Shown: piece by piece, positions 37,026-45,352 of the stretch
Layout: each line of letters begins with the position of its first letter
Numbering within the stretch: the first letter of the stretch is position 1
Source: Cytobacillus oceanisediminis
GTDB lineage: Bacteria; Bacillota; Bacilli; Bacillales; Cytobacillaceae
Assembly (NCBI RefSeq): GCF_004366035.1
Contig: NZ_SOEE01000003.1
Coordinates: 1-64,000, forward strand
Direction: 5' to 3'
DNA: 64,000 bases
The notes under the pieces: model-generated
What the model was told of the DNA's origin: nothing
What the model saw: only the letters and a program-made list of their open reading frames with translations
The model's database searches: none
Program-made: the position numbers and the translations under genes

Positions 37026-37184
37026 TTATGACTTCTTATTAATTTGCTTTCCGCTTTTTTTCTGGCTTTGAGATTTATCATTTCCTGCCTGAAACTCGCT
37101 TCCCAGTTCAACATCGTTTCGTTTATCCTGTTTTTCAATTTGGGCTCTCGTTTGATTTGCATTTTGTCTGCCTTGTTTTGTCAT
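37026..37184 (-). CDS. Probable gamma-type small acid-soluble spore protein
   Basis: A 52-residue, Gln/Asn/Lys-rich protein: MTKQGRQNANQTRAQIEKQD...LGSEFQAGNDKSQSQKK. The N/Q-rich composition and the (T/S)EF element resemble gamma-type SASPs (SspE family), which serve as amino-acid reserves in spores. It is shorter than B. subtilis SspE, with a single repeat unit. RBS AGGGAGGAATGC is strong. The neighbouring cdaS is also a sporulation gene. The assignment is moderate. Confidence 0.6.
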   Translation of the reverse strand: MTKQGRQNANQTRAQIEKQDKRNDVELGSEFQAGNDKSQSQKKSGKQINKKS

Positions 37185-37286
37185 ATTGCATTCCTCCCTG
37201 TAAAATAGCTGACAGTTTTAATATGCGCTATATCCGGGAATAGATGAACATTATATTGCTGAATTGACTTAAAAGAGGTGATTATA

Positions 37287-37952
37287 TTGTGCGGCCGGTT
37301 TACACTAACAGAAACCATTGCTAAACTTCAGCTGCTGTTTGAATTTGAATATGCGGAGGGAGAGGTTTTACCCAGATATAATATCGCGCCAAGCCAGAAT
37401 ATCTTAGCCATCATTGGAGATGGGAAACAGCGGATCGGCAGGCAGATGAAATGGGGACTGGTCCCCTTCTGGGCTAATGATGAAAAAATAGCATACAAAA
37501 TGATAAACGCAAGAGCGGAAGGCATCGACTCGAAACCAAGCTTTAAAGGTCCCTTTAAAAGCAAAAGGTGCTTAATCCCTGCAGATGGCTTTTATGAATG
37601 GAAGAAAACCGAAGAAGGTAAACAGCCGTACCGTTTCATTATGAAAGATGAAAAACCATTTGCCTTTGCAGGCATTTGGGATACGTGGCATAAAGGAGAA
37701 AATCCAATAACGAGTTGTACAATCATTACAACGGGGCCAAATGAAGTAACCGAGGATGTACATGACCGAATGCCGGTGATATTAAAGGAAAGCGATTTTG
37801 AGGACTGGCTTAATCCTCGTTTTAATGACACTGAATATCTGAAATCATTGCTTGATCCTTATCCGGCTGAAAAAATGGATAAGTACCCGGTATCAAATAA
37901 AGTGAATTCACCAAAAAATGAGCTGGCAGAATTAATTTCTCCCCTCAGGTAG
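37287..37952 (+). CDS. SRAP domain protein (YedK/HMCES family)
   Basis: A 221-residue SOS-response-associated peptidase. The start must expose Cys2: TTG 37287 gives M-C-G-R-F, and GAGGTGA lies 6 nt before it; the upstream GTG would hide the Cys. Other catalytic residues are present (Asn in INARAEG, Glu in GFYEWKKT, His in HDRMPVIL). The family forms a thiazolidine crosslink with abasic sites in single-stranded DNA and so protects them. Confidence 0.94.
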   Translation: MCGRFTLTETIAKLQLLFEFEYAEGEVLPRYNIAPSQNILAIIGDGKQRIGRQMKWGLVPFWANDEKIAYKMINARAEGIDSKPSFKGPFKSKRCLIPADGFYEWKKTEEGKQPYRFIMKDEKPFAFAGIWDTWHKGENPITSCTIITTGPNEVTEDVHDRMPVILKESDFEDWLNPRFNDTEYLKSLLDPYPAEKMDKYPVSNKVNSPKNELAELISPLR

Positions 37953-37957
37953 TTTAT

Positions 37958-37988
37958 AAAACGGACACGGCGACGCGTCCGTTTTTTC
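37958..37988 (+). terminator. Terminator of SRAP gene
   Basis: Stem AAAACGGAC / GTCCGTTTT with a GC-rich loop and six T residues. Confidence 0.87.
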
Positions 37989-38019
37989 AAAATGATAAGA
38001 AATCATTACTTTTAACTTT

Positions 38020-38337
38020 GATTACTCTCCAGCTCCAGGTCCTGCTCCTGCCCTCTCAAGGTCACAAGCTTGTTTTGCTGCGGCTCCTAGGGACTCATGA
38101 CAGAAGCCAATCCCTTTCAGAATGAAAGGACACTCTTGCAGGGCTCGTCCATACGCTTGTCGTCCATGTGGCAGTCGCTTCCACATTTCGGGCAAATCTC
38201 CCAAAAGGCAAAGAACGAATTTCCGGGAGGTTCGTCTTGTGCTTGTCAGGGGTGAGCACCATGGGGAAAGCTTCCCTGGATGTTCTTCGCAGGAACAAGC
38301 GCTTTAGCTTGTTCCGAAGGCGGTTCCGCTTTTCCTA
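38020..38337. repeat. GC-rich structured extragenic element (candidate repeat)
   Basis: About 320 bp of unusually GC-rich non-coding DNA between converging genes. It begins CTCCAGCTCCAGG, a sequence style seen in dispersed Bacillaceae repeats, and contains several hairpins: ATGTGG / CCACAT (about 38166-38195) and GGAACAAGC / GCTTGTTCC (about 38292-38316). The short reading frames on both strands lack RBS and family features. Origin unknown: a repeat element, decayed insertion or structured RNA are all possible. Confidence 0.5.
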
Positions 38338-38799
38338 TCATCTGCTCACAAACATCGGAAGCTCCGTATGGCCCATTTCACGTACATAGACAAACAAGTT
38401 CCCTTTATGATGAATTTCATGATCCATTGCAAGCTGCAGCAGCTGGCTGCCGGTAAGCTCCATTCCAAATATCCGTGTCATATCAATGGTTCTTTCTAAC
38501 TCATCATTTGTTAATGATGAAATGATCTCAATGGTTTTTTCTGTGTAGCTTTCAGCGGCTTCAGAAAGGTCTGGCGCAATTTCATCGAATTTCTCGCCAA
38601 ACACTGCAGTGCTGCCTTCTTTTACTGTTTTGGCAAACATATAAAAAGAAGTAAGCATATGAGTTACCAGCTTGCCGGCCGCCATGCTTGTTTCAGTTGG
38701 TTTGTAGTCATAGTTATTTTCATCAATCTTCTTGATTAGCTCATTGGTCACCTTTCTGTGCGATAAAAAATAGTTCAGGTATTTTTGCGCTCTTTCCAT
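38338..38799 (-). CDS. DinB-family protein
   Basis: A 153-residue four-helix DinB/YfiT-like protein. The metal-binding His residues fall in the conserved places: VTHMLTS (helix 2) and MDHEIHHKGN (helix 4). Members include bacillithiol S-transferases and uncharacterised damage-inducible proteins. RBS AGGAGGTCTTTA precedes the ATG. Its stop codon lies at the edge of the structured element. Confidence 0.88.
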   Translation of the reverse strand: MERAQKYLNYFLSHRKVTNELIKKIDENNYDYKPTETSMAAGKLVTHMLTSFYMFAKTVKEGSTAVFGEKFDEIAPDLSEAAESYTEKTIEIISSLTNDELERTIDMTRIFGMELTGSQLLQLAMDHEIHHKGNLFVYVREMGHTELPMFVSR

Positions 38800-38986
38800 A
38801 TTAAAGACCTCCTAAAAAATTAATCAGATTAACATTTCCACTTAACCTCCTTAAATTCCTTTATATTTCAAAATATGTTTTGGACTGGCAGGGATTTTAC
38901 AAAAACCGTGGAATTATTTAACAGGGGAAGATTTGGAAGAATCTCTATTATACAGACAGAGTGTTCATAAGGGGGGAGATTCATAC

Positions 38987-41104
38987 ATGGGGAAAAAGAA
39001 GAAAAAGAAAAGCCATGTGCCTTTTAGGGTCAATTTATTGTTCTTTGCTGTTTTTGTTTTGTTTTCAGTACTAATTTTAAGACTTGGCGTCGTCCAGATT
39101 GTAAATGGTGAGACATACAAAAAAGAAGTGGACAGGACGGAAGATGTCATCGTAGCTAATCCGGTTCCAAGGGGAAGGATGCTTGACAGGAACCATCAGG
39201 TTATTGTGGATAATATTCCAAAGAGTGCGATTACGTATACCAACCGGAATGCCAAACAGAAAGAAATGCTTCAGGTGGCAGAGCGGCTGGCCATTCTGAT
39301 TGATAAAGAGACGGATAAAGTGACGGAGCGCGATAAGAAGGATCATTGGATTCTAAAAAATCCTGATGCAGTCCGGGATAAAATAACTGATAAGGAATGG
39401 AAGCTGTTTAAAGAGAACAAACTGGATGATAAGCAAATTTATGAGATGCAGCTTGAAAGAATTACAGACGAAGATCTGAAACAGCTGAGCAAGCAGGACC
39501 TGGAAGTGCGGGCAATCTTCCGGGAATTTACGAGCGGCTATGCAATGACGCCGCAAATAGTCAAAAATGAGGGGGTATCAAGTAAAGAATATGCTGCGGT
39601 AAGCGAGAATCTTCAATATCTTCCAGGTGTCAATACAACTACTGACTGGGATCGAACTTATGCTTTTGACAGTACGCTCCAGACAGTCCTGGGGAAGGTT
39701 ACAGATACAAACGAAGGGCTGCCGCAGGAAAGGCTGGATTATTTTCTGGCCAGGGACTACAGCAGAAATGAACGTGTAGGAAAGAGCTATCTCGAAATGC
39801 AATATGAGGATGTTCTGCATGGCCAAAAATCAAAGGAAAAGCTTATTACAAAAAAAGGAGAAATTCTCGGAAGTGAACTGGTTTCTCAAGGCCAAAGAGG
39901 CAAAGATCTTGTTCTGACGATTGATATGGATCTGCAGAAGGCAGTGGAAAAAATATTGGAAGAGGAAATTTGGGCTGCTAAAAGGACCAGGGGAACATAT
40001 TTAATGGATCGTGCGTTTGTCGTTCTAATGAATCCGCATACTGGTGAAGTTCTGACGATGGCAGGGAAAATGATAGACAAGGATGATGATGGCAAAACGG
40101 TTCTGCAGGATTATGCGCTGGGTACGATTGCCTCTTCTTATAATGTGGGATCCTCTGTAAAAGGGGCAACTGTTTTAACAGGCTATAAAACCGGTGCAAT
40201 TTCACCCGGGACGACATTTTTAGATGCACCAATGAAAATTGCAGGTACACCACAGGTGAAAAAATCGTGGTTTAACTTTCAGGCAATCATGAACGAAACA
40301 AGGGCTTTGCGAATATCCTCAAACGTATATATGTTCAAAACAGCAATTGAAATTGCGGATGCGCGGTATGCATATGATCAGCCTCTGGGATTTAAAAACC
40401 CTAATGCATTTGAAGACATGAGAGAGTCTTTCGGCCAATTTGGCCTCGGAGTCAGAACTGGCATCGATTTGCCGAATGAGGCAATAGGCTATGAAGGACC
40501 GCTTCGCTTGCCGGGATTTCTATTAGACCTTGCAATCGGACAGTATGATACCTACACTCCGATGCAAATGGCGCAATATATATCAACTATTGCAAATGGC
40601 GGCTATCGTATCCAGCCGCGCCTTGTAAAAGAAATCCGGGAGCCCGCCACAGAGCAGGAGGAGCTTGGCCGGATCTGGAAGGATATTCAGCCAACTGTCT
40701 TAAATACGATAGATGTAAGTGATAGAGAACTAAATACTGTCAAAGAAGGATTAAGACAGGTGATGCAGCATCCTGAAGGGACTGCATATAGAATGTTCGC
40801 AGATGCACCATATTCTCCAGCAGGAAAAACAGGTACAGCGGAAGCATTTTATGACGGCCCTCTCAAAAAAAAGGGAGATAAGTTAATAGATGTTATGAAC
40901 TTGAGCCTTGTTGCCTATGCACCGCATAATAATCCTGAAATTGCCATGTCTGTCATTGTTCCATGGGCATACCAGGGAAGAAGCGGACATACAGCAAATT
41001 ATGAAATTGGCAGAAAAGTATTAGATGCTTATTTTGAACTGAAAAAGAAGCCGATGACTGGACCAGGACAGGAACAGTCGGCAGAAACAGAAGAATCTGA
41101 TTAA
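38987..41104 (+). CDS. Class B penicillin-binding protein (PBP2A/PbpA-like transpeptidase)
   Basis: A 705-residue class B PBP. A Lys-rich cytoplasmic start (KKKKKKS) is followed by a membrane anchor (about 12-32), a dimerisation domain, and a transpeptidase domain with SxxK in VGSSVKGAT, SxN in RISSNVYM and KTG in AGKTGTAEA. It crosslinks peptidoglycan during wall elongation; layout resembles B. subtilis PbpA/PbpH. I chose ATG 38987 with GGGGGGAGAT upstream. Confidence 0.93.
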   Translation: MGKKKKKKSHVPFRVNLLFFAVFVLFSVLILRLGVVQIVNGETYKKEVDRTEDVIVANPVPRGRMLDRNHQVIVDNIPKSAITYTNRNAKQKEMLQVAERLAILIDKETDKVTERDKKDHWILKNPDAVRDKITDKEWKLFKENKLDDKQIYEMQLERITDEDLKQLSKQDLEVRAIFREFTSGYAMTPQIVKNEGVSSKEYAAVSENLQYLPGVNTTTDWDRTYAFDSTLQTVLGKVTDTNEGLPQERLDYFLARDYSRNERVGKSYLEMQYEDVLHGQKSKEKLITKKGEILGSELVSQGQRGKDLVLTIDMDLQKAVEKILEEEIWAAKRTRGTYLMDRAFVVLMNPHTGEVLTMAGKMIDKDDDGKTVLQDYALGTIASSYNVGSSVKGATVLTGYKTGAISPGTTFLDAPMKIAGTPQVKKSWFNFQAIMNETRALRISSNVYMFKTAIEIADARYAYDQPLGFKNPNAFEDMRESFGQFGLGVRTGIDLPNEAIGYEGPLRLPGFLLDLAIGQYDTYTPMQMAQYISTIANGGYRIQPRLVKEIREPATEQEELGRIWKDIQPTVLNTIDVSDRELNTVKEGLRQVMQHPEGTAYRMFADAPYSPAGKTGTAEAFYDGPLKKKGDKLIDVMNLSLVAYAPHNNPEIAMSVIVPWAYQGRSGHTANYEIGRKVLDAYFELKKKPMTGPGQEQSAETEESD

Positions 41105-41139
41105 AGTATGAGTTTTAGCGGCCTATAATGGCTGGTTAA

Positions 41140-41173
41140 AAAAGCCTTTCCTTATTGGGAATGGCTTTTTTTA
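41140..41173. terminator. Terminator after PBP gene
   Basis: Stem AAAGCC(T)TTCC / GGGAATGGCTTT with a 5-nt loop and T run. The opposing small gene's stop codon sits in the loop, so it can serve both directions. Confidence 0.85.
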
Positions 41174-41331
41174 TACCTGAATTTGTTTTTCAAATGATGG
41201 AGTTTTTGTTTAATTAAAAACGGTTTGTCACTTTTTCCGAATACCTTACGATTCACCATAAATTGAATCGTTTCTTCCAAAATAGCGAGGATAATAATAG
41301 GGATGAAGATTACCAGAATCCAAAACCACAT
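41152..41331 (-). CDS. Small membrane protein
   Basis: A 59-residue protein: MWFWILVIFIPIIILAIL is one membrane helix, followed by EETIQF and a basic cytoplasmic-type tail (KKSHSQ). RBS AAAGGAGCAG lies upstream. Family unknown. Convergent with the PBP gene, whose terminator covers its 3' end. Confidence 0.65.
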   Translation of the reverse strand: MWFWILVIFIPIIILAILEETIQFMVNRKVFGKSDKPFLIKQKLHHLKNKFRYKKSHSQ

Positions 41332-41557
41332 GCCTCTGCTCCTTTCGACTGATCGGAATACAATTTAATTATATTCAGGAATGAATAGAAAATGATGTAT
41401 ATGGAAGAAAAATCCATGTATTTTTCTGGCTGAACCATGTCCTGGTTATTTTCTTAAATAACCTTTTATTTCTGAAATAAACTTCTGCTTTTTTAAAGGT
41501 TCTATATAGTTTAATGAAAGGGCATTCGGGAAAATAGCTTAAAAAGGAGGTCCTGAC

Positions 41558-41839
41558 ATGAAAACAATAAATGTAGAGATTCAGTATGATGATCAGGAAA
41601 TGAATAATAATCAGACAAAAGTATTTGATCAATTGAAGAACCAGCTCGAGGGAACAGGATTTAAGGTGGCAGCGATTATGGAAAATGATCAATACCTAAA
41701 GGATCATTCTGGTCTTCCCAATCAAAAGAAAAACAAAGTGCTTCCATCTCAGCCTGAAGGAGCAGAACCAGATATCAATTCCAGCGGTGCCGGCGGTATG
41801 GTTTCCCCTGATTCCAGTGAAAGCAAATACTCTGAGTAA
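41558..41839 (+). CDS. Hypothetical protein
   Basis: A 93-residue soluble protein. The first 55 residues look folded (beta strand KTINVEIQY, helix DQLKNQLEGTGFKVAAIM). The rest is low-complexity Ser/Gly/Pro/Glu (SSGAGGMVSPDSSES). A strong RBS AAAAAGGAGGTCCTGAC supports it. No known domain. Confidence 0.65.
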   Translation: MKTINVEIQYDDQEMNNNQTKVFDQLKNQLEGTGFKVAAIMENDQYLKDHSGLPNQKKNKVLPSQPEGAEPDINSSGAGGMVSPDSSESKYSE

Positions 41840-41852
41840 GATAAATGAGCAG

Positions 41853-41886
41853 CCTTAGTTCTCATTTCGGACTAAGGTTTTTTTAT
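41853..41886 (+). terminator. Terminator
   Basis: Stem CCTTAGT / ACTAAGG with an 11-nt loop and seven T residues. Confidence 0.85.
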
Positions 41887-41957
41887 TTTTAAAGAGGAAT
41901 TAATACGTTTGGATATAATTTGCAAATATAGAGAGTTTGTTAGGAGGAGGCTCATTT

Positions 41958-42371
41958 TTGAGTCAAAAGCTCTTAAGAGTGGGAACAGTCTACATACCTG
42001 TCAGAAATGTAATGGATTCCTTAAACTGGTACACAGAGAAGCTTGGAGCAGCAGAAAGCTTTAGGGATGAAAAGGGGAAAATGGTCATAATCAATATGGC
42101 AAGCCAAAGCTTTTTCCTTCTGGAAGCACCTGAAGAGGAAAGTTTTAATTTTAAGGATTCTGACGGAAGATTGCGATTTTGTTTAACTTTTGAAGTCGAT
42201 GGAATAACAGAGCTCGAAAACTTGCATCGGGAACTTCTTGAGAAGGAAGTAAATACAGGACCTATCGAAAATCGCGGGCATCCTGGCAGAAATTTTGTGT
42301 TTTCTGACCCGGACGGCAACATATTTGATGTTTGGAGTGAACAAAGCCAAGTTTTAAGAAATAACTTTTAG
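41958..42371 (+). CDS. VOC (glyoxalase/bleomycin-resistance) superfamily protein
   Basis: A 137-residue VOC-fold protein. The first half has VYIPVRNVMDSLNWYTEKLG. The second half ends NFVFSDPDGNIFDVWSE, the usual metal-Glu-bearing strand. The enzymatic role is unknown. TTG 41958 is chosen because TTAGGAGGAGG precedes it. Confidence 0.85.
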   Translation: MSQKLLRVGTVYIPVRNVMDSLNWYTEKLGAAESFRDEKGKMVIINMASQSFFLLEAPEEESFNFKDSDGRLRFCLTFEVDGITELENLHRELLEKEVNTGPIENRGHPGRNFVFSDPDGNIFDVWSEQSQVLRNNF

Positions 42372-42374
42372 GCA

Positions 42375-42406
42375 AGAGAGCAGACAATGGACTCTGCTCT
42401 CTTTTT
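42375..42406 (+). terminator. Terminator of VOC gene
   Basis: Stem AGAGAGCAG / CTGCTCTCT with a 9-nt loop and T run. Confidence 0.87.
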
Positions 42407-42435
42407 ACATATGGTCATATCTCTGCAGCAAATCC

Positions 42436-42948
42436 TTAGCAATTATCTGATTTGTGAAGATGAAGCGGCGGAGGAATAAGCCAGCCTTTTTCTTTATTCA
42501 TTCGAAGAACCTTAACACCTAAAGCAGCTTTCTGAGTATGAAACTGGCCAAACATGCCTGCGATATCTTCACGGATGCATTGACCCATGATTGTACTGCA
42601 GCCAACCAATCCTGCTGCCAGATCTCCTGCTAATTTTGCAGCAACTTCAGGATCCATAAATCTGGCGCCAGCAGGAATATCGTTTACACAGGCTTCAGGT
42701 CTGTCAGGCGGTGATGGAGGAAGACCGATCCCGTTTTCCTTTAGCAGATCCTCAATTTGTTCCTCTTCCTGCTTGCAGAGGCGGATGGCTTCTTCAAGCA
42801 TTTTTTTCAAGTCCCCATCTCCAGAGTGGCTAAGCATCGTTTGGTAGGCAGAGGCCATTCCCTTTCCTGCCAGCAAATAAGACCATGTGCTATAAACCTC
42901 GCCATAATGCAAAGGCTCGTCCTTTGGATTTCCGCTTAAAATACCCAT
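42436..42948 (-). CDS. DUF3231 family protein
   Basis: A 170-residue helical protein matching the DUF3231 pattern: Glu/His-bearing helices HYGEVYSTWSYL and KKMLEEAIRLCKQEEEQIEDLLKENGIGLPPSPPDRP, then a central MDPEVAAKLAGDLAAGLVGC. Common in spore-formers, function unknown; the fold may resemble a ferritin-like bundle. I chose ATG 42948 with CAGGAGGTATATA upstream; earlier starts lack an RBS. Confidence 0.8.
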   Translation of the reverse strand: MGILSGNPKDEPLHYGEVYSTWSYLLAGKGMASAYQTMLSHSGDGDLKKMLEEAIRLCKQEEEQIEDLLKENGIGLPPSPPDRPEACVNDIPAGARFMDPEVAAKLAGDLAAGLVGCSTIMGQCIREDIAGMFGQFHTQKAALGVKVLRMNKEKGWLIPPPLHLHKSDNC

Positions 42949-43095
42949 TATATACCTCCTGAAAAGATTCATTGTGCCACCTTCCTTGTAATGCACAGCT
43001 ATATCATGCCCAACAAGCATCTTAAAATTTCAAAATGGTTAAACTTCCTCAGTTTGTGGTAAATACCGTATAAAAGATAGAGGAGATGAAAAACA

Positions 43096-43410
43096 ATGGA
43101 CCAAACAAAAAAAACATATTATATAGATATTGAAAATGCGCAGATCTACACAGAACCAGTTGAAGCAGCCGAATGGCAATTTAAAATTTATGCAACAGAC
43201 GAAGAATTAGCTCATTTAAATGAATACATTAATGAGAATTATGATGCAGATCTTAAAACATTTGCACGTGCACATGTCCCTTTCCTGGAGTACCACAAAG
43301 AATCAAAAAATGATGAATATGATGCATCCATGGAAGGCATATATAAAATGATTTATGATCTGGGTGATGACGAAGCCCGGAGACATATAGAAGGGATGGG
43401 AATATTATAG
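43096..43410 (+). CDS. Conserved hypothetical protein
   Basis: A 104-residue acidic protein (YYIDIENAQIYTEPVEAAEWQF ... ATDEELAHLNEYINE). RBS AGAGGAGATG lies upstream. It looks like a small, soluble Bacillaceae-specific protein sometimes labelled hydrolase/acyltransferase, but no catalytic motif is seen. Confidence 0.65.
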   Translation: MDQTKKTYYIDIENAQIYTEPVEAAEWQFKIYATDEELAHLNEYINENYDADLKTFARAHVPFLEYHKESKNDEYDASMEGIYKMIYDLGDDEARRHIEGMGIL

Positions 43411-43420
43411 TCGGAAAAAT

Positions 43421-43454
43421 GCAGCTGGTCTTTAAACGGACTGGCTGCTTTTGA
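43421..43454 (+). terminator. Terminator
   Basis: Stem GCAGC(T)GG / CTGGCTGC with a 12-nt loop and TTTT. Confidence 0.7.
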
Positions 43455-43662
43455 AAAGATAATACATAAAAAAAGAACCGTCTGTTCTGTTTTCATCAGA
43501 ATAACGGTTCTTATATTTGCTCCTGTATGATTGTTCTTTTTTGGTTTTTGTTTTTCTTGTGCGCATGTCCGCATACGCAAATGGGCTTCGATTGCATTCA
43601 GGGTTTCTTTTTCCCTCACGTACTGCTTTTTCCCTTAACTTCTTCGCAGCTGATTTAGCCAT
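43432..43662 (-). CDS. YqkK-like small basic protein with internal terminator
   Basis: A 76-residue basic protein: MAKSAAKKLREKAVREGKRNP followed by ADMRTRKTKTKKE, which matches the short YqkK-type proteins of Bacillus. RBS AAAGGAGTTGGTA is good. Odd point: a strong leftward terminator (stem AAGAACCG / CGGTTCTT, then T7; 43465-43512) lies inside the reading frame, before the stop codon at 43432, so most transcripts may lack a stop codon. Either the natural end is lost or the gene makes non-stop mRNA. Confidence 0.65.
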   Translation of the reverse strand: MAKSAAKKLREKAVREGKRNPECNRSPFAYADMRTRKTKTKKEQSYRSKYKNRYSDENRTDGSFFMYYLFKSSQSV

Positions 43663-43697
43663 ATTACCAACTCCTTTTCATGATTGTACCATAGTGC

Positions 43698-44027
43698 CTA
43701 CGATGGAGGAATGACATTTGTTAACAGTAAGATAAAGAAAACAAGACCAATAAGTAAAAAGATAACCGAACCGAGAACAGCATAATTAGGTCTGAAGCTG
43801 AACTCCTCTCTTTTAGATAAGAATCCAGTCATAGCACTTGCGGTGCTGTCCATAAACTTCGTCACCATACCGCCGCTGCTTGAAAACCATACAGTTAAAG
43901 CTGTAAACAACACACCTGAAAAAAACATGATTTCGATGAATCGGATTGAAAAGGCTCGTGAAGCAAGCAGGGTAATCAGAGTTTCTGCAGCAAGTGTAAT
44001 GAACAGTATAAAAATATTTTTTTTCAT
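43698..44027 (-). CDS. Small integral membrane protein
   Basis: A 109-residue protein with three predicted membrane helices (about 3-22, 30-50 and 83-105) and a loop GGMVTKFMDSTASAMTGF. RBS AGGAGGCGGAAT lies upstream. The family is not recognised. Confidence 0.7.
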   Translation of the reverse strand: MKKNIFILFITLAAETLITLLASRAFSIRFIEIMFFSGVLFTALTVWFSSSGGMVTKFMDSTASAMTGFLSKREEFSFRPNYAVLGSVIFLLIGLVFFILLLTNVIPPS

Positions 44028-44086
44028 AATTCCGCCTCCTAATTAGAAAATACGCATGAATATGGAAAAAGTTTCAATATTTTCGC

Positions 44087-44113
44087 AAGACCTTTGAAAA
44101 GGTCTTTTTTTAT
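44087..44113 (+). terminator. Orphan rightward terminator
   Basis: Stem AAGACCTTT / AAAGGTCTT followed by seven T residues, pointing rightward. No rightward gene ends here; it may insulate the downstream operon or end an unannotated small RNA. Confidence 0.65.
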
Positions 44114-44164
44114 TGGCGCATTCTATGCAGCAGCATGTTCATTTAATATCCTTTCATAAAGATA

Positions 44165-44199
44165 GGGGAATTTCCCCCCCTCTAATGGGGAAGTTCCCC
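44165..44199 (+). promoter_or_regulatory. Tandem 13-bp palindromes (candidate activator sites)
   Basis: GGGGAATTTCCCC (44165-44177) and GGGGAAGTTCCCC (44187-44199) share the consensus GGGGAANTTCCCC. Their centres are 22 bp apart, two helical turns. They end 5 bp before the likely -35. This is the layout of activator binding sites, and the NreC/NarL-type regulator encoded in the same cluster is the obvious candidate. Confidence 0.7.
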
Positions 44200-44203
44200 G
44201 ATA

Positions 44204-44230
44204 TTGAAAAATTCCTCCCGCTTTTACAAT
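44204..44230 (+). promoter_or_regulatory. Promoter of reductase operon
   Basis: TTGAAA (44204-44209) and TACAAT (44225-44230) are spaced 15 nt, suboptimal and consistent with a promoter that needs an activator. The first gene starts 40 nt downstream. Confidence 0.5.
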
Positions 44231-44269
44231 AAAGTTAAGGTAATTGTTTGTGAATGAGGAGGAGTTAAT

Positions 44270-45352
44270 ATGCAGGCGAAAGCTGCAGTCAATCAAAAAA
44301 CAGGAAACACATTAAACAATGCGTTTGCATCTCATTTTGCCAAGTCGATGTTTTTATCTGTTACAGCATTAGCTATTCTTTCTTTTATTGGCACTAGAAT
44401 GTTTACACATGTTGATTTAAACCTGTACGGATATATGGTCGGAACGATTGTGTTTATTGGAGGGTTCTTCTATAGGTTCATTGCCTGGGGCGAAAGGCCG
44501 CCAACAAAGCTTATCCTGAAAAAAGGATTGAAGCTGCTAAAAAGAAAGTCAACGCCAAAAACGTCTGTTGAGCATCTTGCAACTTACAATTTTATCTGGA
44601 ATAGGGGAATTTACCGATGGACTCAGCATGTGCTGATCGGCTGGGGCTGCATCCTATCCTGCTTCGTTACATTCCCTCTAGTTTTCGGTTGGATGTATTT
44701 TACGATGGATGACAATGGTCATTACAACATAATTGCAATGGGCATGAAGGTAATGACTGTCCCTGCGGATGGCATCATTGCCAACCTTTCTTATAACGCG
44801 CTGAATATTACAGCAATAATGGTAATCGCAGGAGTTTGCATGGCGCTGTACCGCCGTCTGAAAAATATGCAGGCAAGAGCAGAGCAGAACTTCCTATATG
44901 ATTTCATGCCTCTTTATATGCTGCTTCTAGTCAGCATTACGGGGCTGGCTTTAACCTTTATGAATATCTTTTTACACGGTGCGGGACAGCCGGCAATGTC
45001 ACTGATCCATCAGTGGTCAGTCATCATTACACTGATTTACCTGCCATTTGGAAAGCTTGCACATATTCCTTTCCGCCCAATGAGTGTTTTGGCAAGAAAC
45101 TACAGAGAACACTATGCCGAACAGGGAATGAAGGAATGCAAGGTGTGCGGAGATCAGTTTGTTTCATCAGAACAATCAAAAGATGTCGTCGATGTACTCG
45201 GCGTAAACGATATTGAATTTAAAGCAAAGGAAGGACATCATCTTGCAGAAATGTGCCTCCCTTGCAGAAGGAAATACCGGATCGCACAATTTTCCGGATT
45301 CCCTACTCATGAAGTGAAGGTCAAGGAGGCAAACCAGAATGCAAAGGGATAA
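44270..45352 (+). CDS. NarI-like membrane cytochrome b subunit with four-Cys tail
   Basis: A 360-residue membrane protein with about six helices. The part from about 190 to 275 resembles NarI/gamma-subunit cytochromes: basic RRLKNMQARAEQ, then two helices with SLIHQWSVII and PFGKLAHIPF, giving histidines placed for heme b ligation (also His near 120 and 237). The soluble tail carries CKVCG (about 300) and CLPC (about 338), a probable zinc-ribbon or iron-binding site not found in NarI. It likely oxidises menaquinol and passes electrons to the iron-sulfur subunits. RBS GAGGAGG precedes the ATG. It overlaps the next gene by 14 nt. Confidence 0.75.
   Translation: MQAKAAVNQKTGNTLNNAFASHFAKSMFLSVTALAILSFIGTRMFTHVDLNLYGYMVGTIVFIGGFFYRFIAWGERPPTKLILKKGLKLLKRKSTPKTSVEHLATYNFIWNRGIYRWTQHVLIGWGCILSCFVTFPLVFGWMYFTMDDNGHYNIIAMGMKVMTVPADGIIANLSYNALNITAIMVIAGVCMALYRRLKNMQARAEQNFLYDFMPLYMLLLVSITGLALTFMNIFLHGAGQPAMSLIHQWSVIITLIYLPFGKLAHIPFRPMSVLARNYREHYAEQGMKECKVCGDQFVSSEQSKDVVDVLGVNDIEFKAKEGHHLAEMCLPCRRKYRIAQFSGFPTHEVKVKEANQNAKG

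Noticed and set aside
38095..38389. Short reading frames in the GC-rich element
   Set aside because: No RBS, overlapping on both strands, no family features; the sequence is dominated by inverted repeats.
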